Origin: Thalassotalea_B sp049613795
GTDB taxonomy: Bacteria > Pseudomonadota > Gammaproteobacteria > Enterobacterales > Alteromonadaceae
NCBI GenBank assembly: GCA_049613795.1
Contig: JBMZCX010000046.1
Coordinates: forward strand, 1 to 24,640
Length of the DNA: 24,640 bases
Reading direction: 5' to 3'
In this document: positions 21,283 to 24,640 of the stretch, piece by piece
How the letters are laid out: each line of letters begins with the position of its first letter
Numbering within the stretch: position 1 is the stretch's first letter
Made by a program: the position numbers and the translations under genes
The notes under the pieces: generated by a model
What the model saw: the letters and a program-made list of their open reading frames with translations, nothing else
What the model was told of the DNA's origin: nothing
Database searches by the model: none

Positions 21283-24200
21283 TTATTTTTCAAAATAAAA
21301 TTTGTCACGCTTATTGTCGTAATTTCCGACTTCATTCATGGTTTCAGCATCATAAATACGACCATTAATCATCGTATAAATAACTTTATCACTTACACGA
21401 ATATCTTGGCTAATATCGCCATCTACCACAATTAAATCAGCCAATTTACCCACTTCAATTGACCCGATGTTGTCGTCAAGCCCAAAGGTTTTGGCTGGAT
21501 TTATGGTGGCTGTAGCAAGGGCTTCAAGCGGTGACATGCCGCCTTGTGCCATCATCCACATTTCCCAATGCATAGCTAAGCCTTCACGCTGACCATGCCC
21601 ACCCGCATTAACCATAACGCCCTTGTCGTTTAACACTTTAGCTGTTTTTGCCACATTAACATGGTTGTAGTGGTGATCTGGCGCGGTAGTTCTGCGCATC
21701 GATCTTGGATCTAAAATTTCGCTTGGTACATATTTACTTAACCGCGGGTGACGCCATACTTCGGTTTTATCATACCAAAAGTTTTCACCCCAAATACCGC
21801 CATACGCCACACCTAATGTGGGTGTATACGCCATAGTTGACTGTGACCACAACTGCTTAATGTCGTCGTACACTTCAGCAGTAGGAATAGAGTGCTCTAA
21901 CGTCGTATGGCCATCAATAACCATGGTTAAGTTATGTTGTAGTAGCGAGCCGCCTTCAGGTACTACCATCATTTTGGCTTCACGCGCTGCTTGAATAAAT
22001 TGCTGACGTTGATTACGGCGAGGTTGGTTATAACTTTTAACACTAAAAGCACCTGCCTTTTGCAAGCGCTCAATATGGAACTTAGCATCATCAAGCTTAT
22101 CAACATGCGACGTTAACCCTGCCGCCGTTGCACCATATAAAATAGCACCCGTTGAAAATAAACGCGGAGCCACTATTTTACCTGCTTTTTGCATTTCACT
22201 AGCGGCAAAAAATTCGGTGGTGTCGTTAGACGGATCATGAATAGTTGTTACGCCAAACGTAAGCCCTGCGTAGTTCTTCCAGTTTTGCTGTGGAATAATT
22301 TCACTGCTGCCTTGTGAGCCATGTGCATGCGCATCAATCAAGCCCGGCATAATGCTTTTACCCGTAATATCAATAACTTTAGCGGCCTTAGGTAGCTTAA
22401 CGTCACCTTTTGCGCCAACACTCACAATTTTATTGTTTTCAACCACTACCACGCCATTTTCAAACACTTGATCGCCGTTCATGGTGATCACTTTACCGCC
22501 AGTAAAAACTACAGTACCTGACGGCACATCGGCTTTTTGGTTAAAACCTAATTGAGTGGTAATAACAGCTGTTGGCTTATCGACATCTAGCTGCGCTTTT
22601 TTAGTTAATGAAAACAGTTGATCAATTTTCGCTTGGTGTAATTCATTACCTAAGCTCCAATAAATTTCATTAGAATCGCTATTCCAGTTAATACCTTCGC
22701 CTGCACGCAATGACAGTTTTTCAACCGGTAAGTTTTTTGCACTTGGCCCAATATTTATTACTTCGCCACGTTCGACTAACGGCGTTACAAAAACATTAAA
22801 ACGCTCTGCAAATGCTAAATAATTACCGTCAGGCGATACTTTATATTCAGTGGCAAACTTACCTTGATACAATTTTTGTTCATGTTGGCCGTCAAGGTCT
22901 ATGCGCATAAAGTGTGGCGTTTTACCGTTACGGGTAAAATAAATACGATCTGAGCGGTTAGCAAAATGCGGTTGTAGCCCATAGTTAGTCACTAAGCTTG
23001 GCTTGCCTCCTTTACTATTAACCACATACACACCACTATTTAATCCCCAATCAGGATTCATTATTGCGCCACCGTGAATTTTGCGATAAACCACTTTTTT
23101 ACCATCAGGTGAAAAACTTGGCTCTATGTATTTACCTTTTTCTTGGGTAATGGTTCGGCTTTTTCCACCGCGAGCAGAAACAACTTTGACTTGACCAAGC
23201 TTTTTATCGTCCCAACTGACATAGGTAATTTTTTTACCATCGCGAGAAAAGCTCGGATTAAATTCAAAATGATCCTTTTGCTTGGTTAAGCGCTTTGCTT
23301 TTCCGTTATTAAGGTCTTGCACATAAATATGTCCAAGTGCTTCAAATACCGCTTTTTTACCATTAGGCGACACTTCAATATCGCGTAACATTTTCAAATC
23401 AAAGTCGTTTTGGTCTAGGTTTTGTTTAAAGCGTAACGCTTGTTGAATTTTCTTTTCCGCTTTGACATGAAATGGAACCACTTCAGCTTTTTTAGTCGCT
23501 ATGTTTAAGTGATGTATTTTACCATCCACCCAAAACACTAAGCCTTTATTGTCAGGTGTCCATGCCATGGTTGGGTAAACCCCATGAATTGCCCATGTTT
23601 CTTGCATGTCGCGCTCTAACCCTTCATATACTAAGGTTTGTTTACCGCTAGCAAGGTCATAAAGATAGAGATTAGACTGAAAATCGTCACGACTGATAAA
23701 AGCGAGTGTTTTACCGTCAGACGATGGTGTTGGACGAATGGCGCCGCCCTTACCTGAAATTATCGTTTTAATTTCACCTGTTTCTAATTCCATTCGCTTA
23801 ATTTTATAAATACCTTTTACCGAGTCTTTACTGTAATGAAAGGTTTTACCTGGCGTAGCGTCTTGCGAAAAATAAACATACTTACCGTCTGGTGAAAATG
23901 CAGGTTCACCTAAGTCTTTTTGATCGTTCGGGCGCTTAGTTAGCTTAACCCCTGAACCGCCTGTTTTATGATAAAGCCATACTTCACCAGCGCCTAACGA
24001 ACGACCGCTGGTAAAATGTTTACGGCCAATTAAGTAATTGCCGTCTGGCGACCATGCGGGGCTGTTTAATAAACGAAAGTTTTCACTGCTTACCGCTTTT
24101 CCGTCACTACCATCGGCTTTCATGATCCAAAGATTATCACCGCCATCTTCATCAGAAGTAAACGCAATATGCTTTCCGTCTGGGCTAAAACGCGGTTGCA

Positions 24201-24522
24201 TTTGCCATGCAATATCGGTCATCAAGGGAGTTGCTTCACCACCTTCTATCGGCAGTGTATAAATATCACCGAGTAGATCAAACACTAACGTTTTACCGTC
24301 AGGGCTAATATCAATGTTCATCCAAGTACCTTGGGTAACATCAATATTGGCTGTTTTAAACACACCTTGAGGTTGATTAACCGACCATTTTTCTTCTTTG
24401 TTTGCTTCAGCTTTATCAGCCAGTTTTTCGTTAGATTTTTCAGCAAAGACGCTTGTTGAAAATGCAAGTGACAGCGCTAAAGACAGTGCAACACTCACTT
24501 TAGACGTGGTAGTGGTAAACAT
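21283..24522 (-). CDS. Secreted TolB-like propeller fused to an amidohydrolase domain
   Basis: The product is 1079 aa. A signal peptide (about 1-27, ends VFA) is followed by two runs of TolB/WD40-like PD40 repeats (about 60-640), seen as many 'FSPDGK' and 'SPDGK' motifs. An amidohydrolase-like TIM-barrel domain follows (about 670-1065). In it the HxH motif (H732, H734, in DAHAHG) and Lys829 (SVKSY) are kept, and His877 (TLEHS) is kept. The strand-5 His is replaced by PEGG (Glu856), and the usual Asp of strand 8 is replaced by a GGHGQ motif (His976). The family is annotated as amidohydrolase/TolB; peptides or cyclic amides are plausible substrates, not shown. AGGAA 7 bases upstream supports ATG 24522. 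Its own terminator follows. The last 118 bases of the window, upstream of it, hold nothing I recognise. Confidence 0.9.
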   Translation of the reverse strand: MFTTTTSKVSVALSLALSLAFSTSVFAEKSNEKLADKAEANKEEKWSVNQPQGVFKTANIDVTQGTWMNIDISPDGKTLVFDLLGDIYTLPIEGGEATPLMTDIAWQMQPRFSPDGKHIAFTSDEDGGDNLWIMKADGSDGKAVSSENFRLLNSPAWSPDGNYLIGRKHFTSGRSLGAGEVWLYHKTGGSGVKLTKRPNDQKDLGEPAFSPDGKYVYFSQDATPGKTFHYSKDSVKGIYKIKRMELETGEIKTIISGKGGAIRPTPSSDGKTLAFISRDDFQSNLYLYDLASGKQTLVYEGLERDMQETWAIHGVYPTMAWTPDNKGLVFWVDGKIHHLNIATKKAEVVPFHVKAEKKIQQALRFKQNLDQNDFDLKMLRDIEVSPNGKKAVFEALGHIYVQDLNNGKAKRLTKQKDHFEFNPSFSRDGKKITYVSWDDKKLGQVKVVSARGGKSRTITQEKGKYIEPSFSPDGKKVVYRKIHGGAIMNPDWGLNSGVYVVNSKGGKPSLVTNYGLQPHFANRSDRIYFTRNGKTPHFMRIDLDGQHEQKLYQGKFATEYKVSPDGNYLAFAERFNVFVTPLVERGEVINIGPSAKNLPVEKLSLRAGEGINWNSDSNEIYWSLGNELHQAKIDQLFSLTKKAQLDVDKPTAVITTQLGFNQKADVPSGTVVFTGGKVITMNGDQVFENGVVVVENNKIVSVGAKGDVKLPKAAKVIDITGKSIMPGLIDAHAHGSQGSSEIIPQQNWKNYAGLTFGVTTIHDPSNDTTEFFAASEMQKAGKIVAPRLFSTGAILYGATAAGLTSHVDKLDDAKFHIERLQKAGAFSVKSYNQPRRNQRQQFIQAAREAKMMVVPEGGSLLQHNLTMVIDGHTTLEHSIPTAEVYDDIKQLWSQSTMAYTPTLGVAYGGIWGENFWYDKTEVWRHPRLSKYVPSEILDPRSMRRTTAPDHHYNHVNVAKTAKVLNDKGVMVNAGGHGQREGLAMHWEMWMMAQGGMSPLEALATATINPAKTFGLDDNIGSIEVGKLADLIVVDGDISQDIRVSDKVIYTMINGRIYDAETMNEVGNYDNKRDKFYFEK

Positions 24523-24640
24523 AGATTGTTCCTGCGTTTTTATTTTTCTAAAAATTTAACGTATAAAAACACAGAAACACAGTTATTGAAATATCAATGC
24601 GACAAATGGCTATTCACATACTGTAAACAACCGCTGTCAT

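Noticed and set aside
1..24640. Search by eye for CRISPR arrays, tRNA genes, transposases, integrases and phage genes
   Set aside because: None seen; only a single REP-like element and ordinary inverted repeats are present.

Overview
The window looks like chromosomal DNA from a marine gammaproteobacterium of the order Alteromonadales. It is AT-rich, and its UvrA, SSB, FadH, RluF and YajR-type proteins are of gammaproteobacterial type. A Colwellia/Thalassotalea-like host is my best guess, but this is inference from protein style and base composition, not from a database search. I see no rRNA, tRNA, CRISPR array, prophage or insertion sequence. No stretch without a gene exceeds about 300 bases.

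Region 1 (1-4200) starts with the 3' part of an SMP-30/gluconolactonase-like periplasmic protein. It continues with an envelope-stress locus: an OmpA/OprF-like porin on the minus strand, facing a three-gene plus-strand operon. The operon encodes a small single-pass membrane protein, a CmpX-type mechanosensitive-channel-like protein and a SigX-type ECF sigma factor. The layout matches the Pseudomonas cfrX-cmpX-sigX/oprF neighbourhood. Both divergent transcription units carry the same promoter-like element, GTGAC-N16-CGTT inside a shared 13-mer, each about 35-45 bases ahead of a start codon. This is the most informative non-coding signal in the window. It suggests that the sigma factor drives both its own operon and the porin.

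Region 2 (4300-11950) holds ssb, a 4HBT thioesterase, a secreted amidohydrolase followed 22 bases later by a diheme cytochrome c fused to a rhodanese domain, a MAPEG protein, fadH (2,4-dienoyl-CoA reductase), and a GreA/GreB-like protein. Region 3 (11956-16350) holds a YajR-like MFS transporter divergent from uvrA. The ssb, MFS and uvrA genes are probably the older neighbourhood, with the metabolic genes lying between them.

Region 4 (16500-20285) holds a two-gene unit that looks like a 'fused MFS/spermidine synthase' split in two. One ORF encodes a membrane half. The other, overlapping by 8 bases, encodes a methyltransferase-fold half with its own signal peptide. Next comes a secreted coiled-coil/PEGA/SUMF1-fold protein that lacks the catalytic cysteines of formylglycine-generating enzyme. 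Region 5 (20296-24640) holds rluF and a 1079-residue secreted protein with a TolB-like propeller joined to an amidohydrolase domain. Most units end in clear intrinsic terminators.
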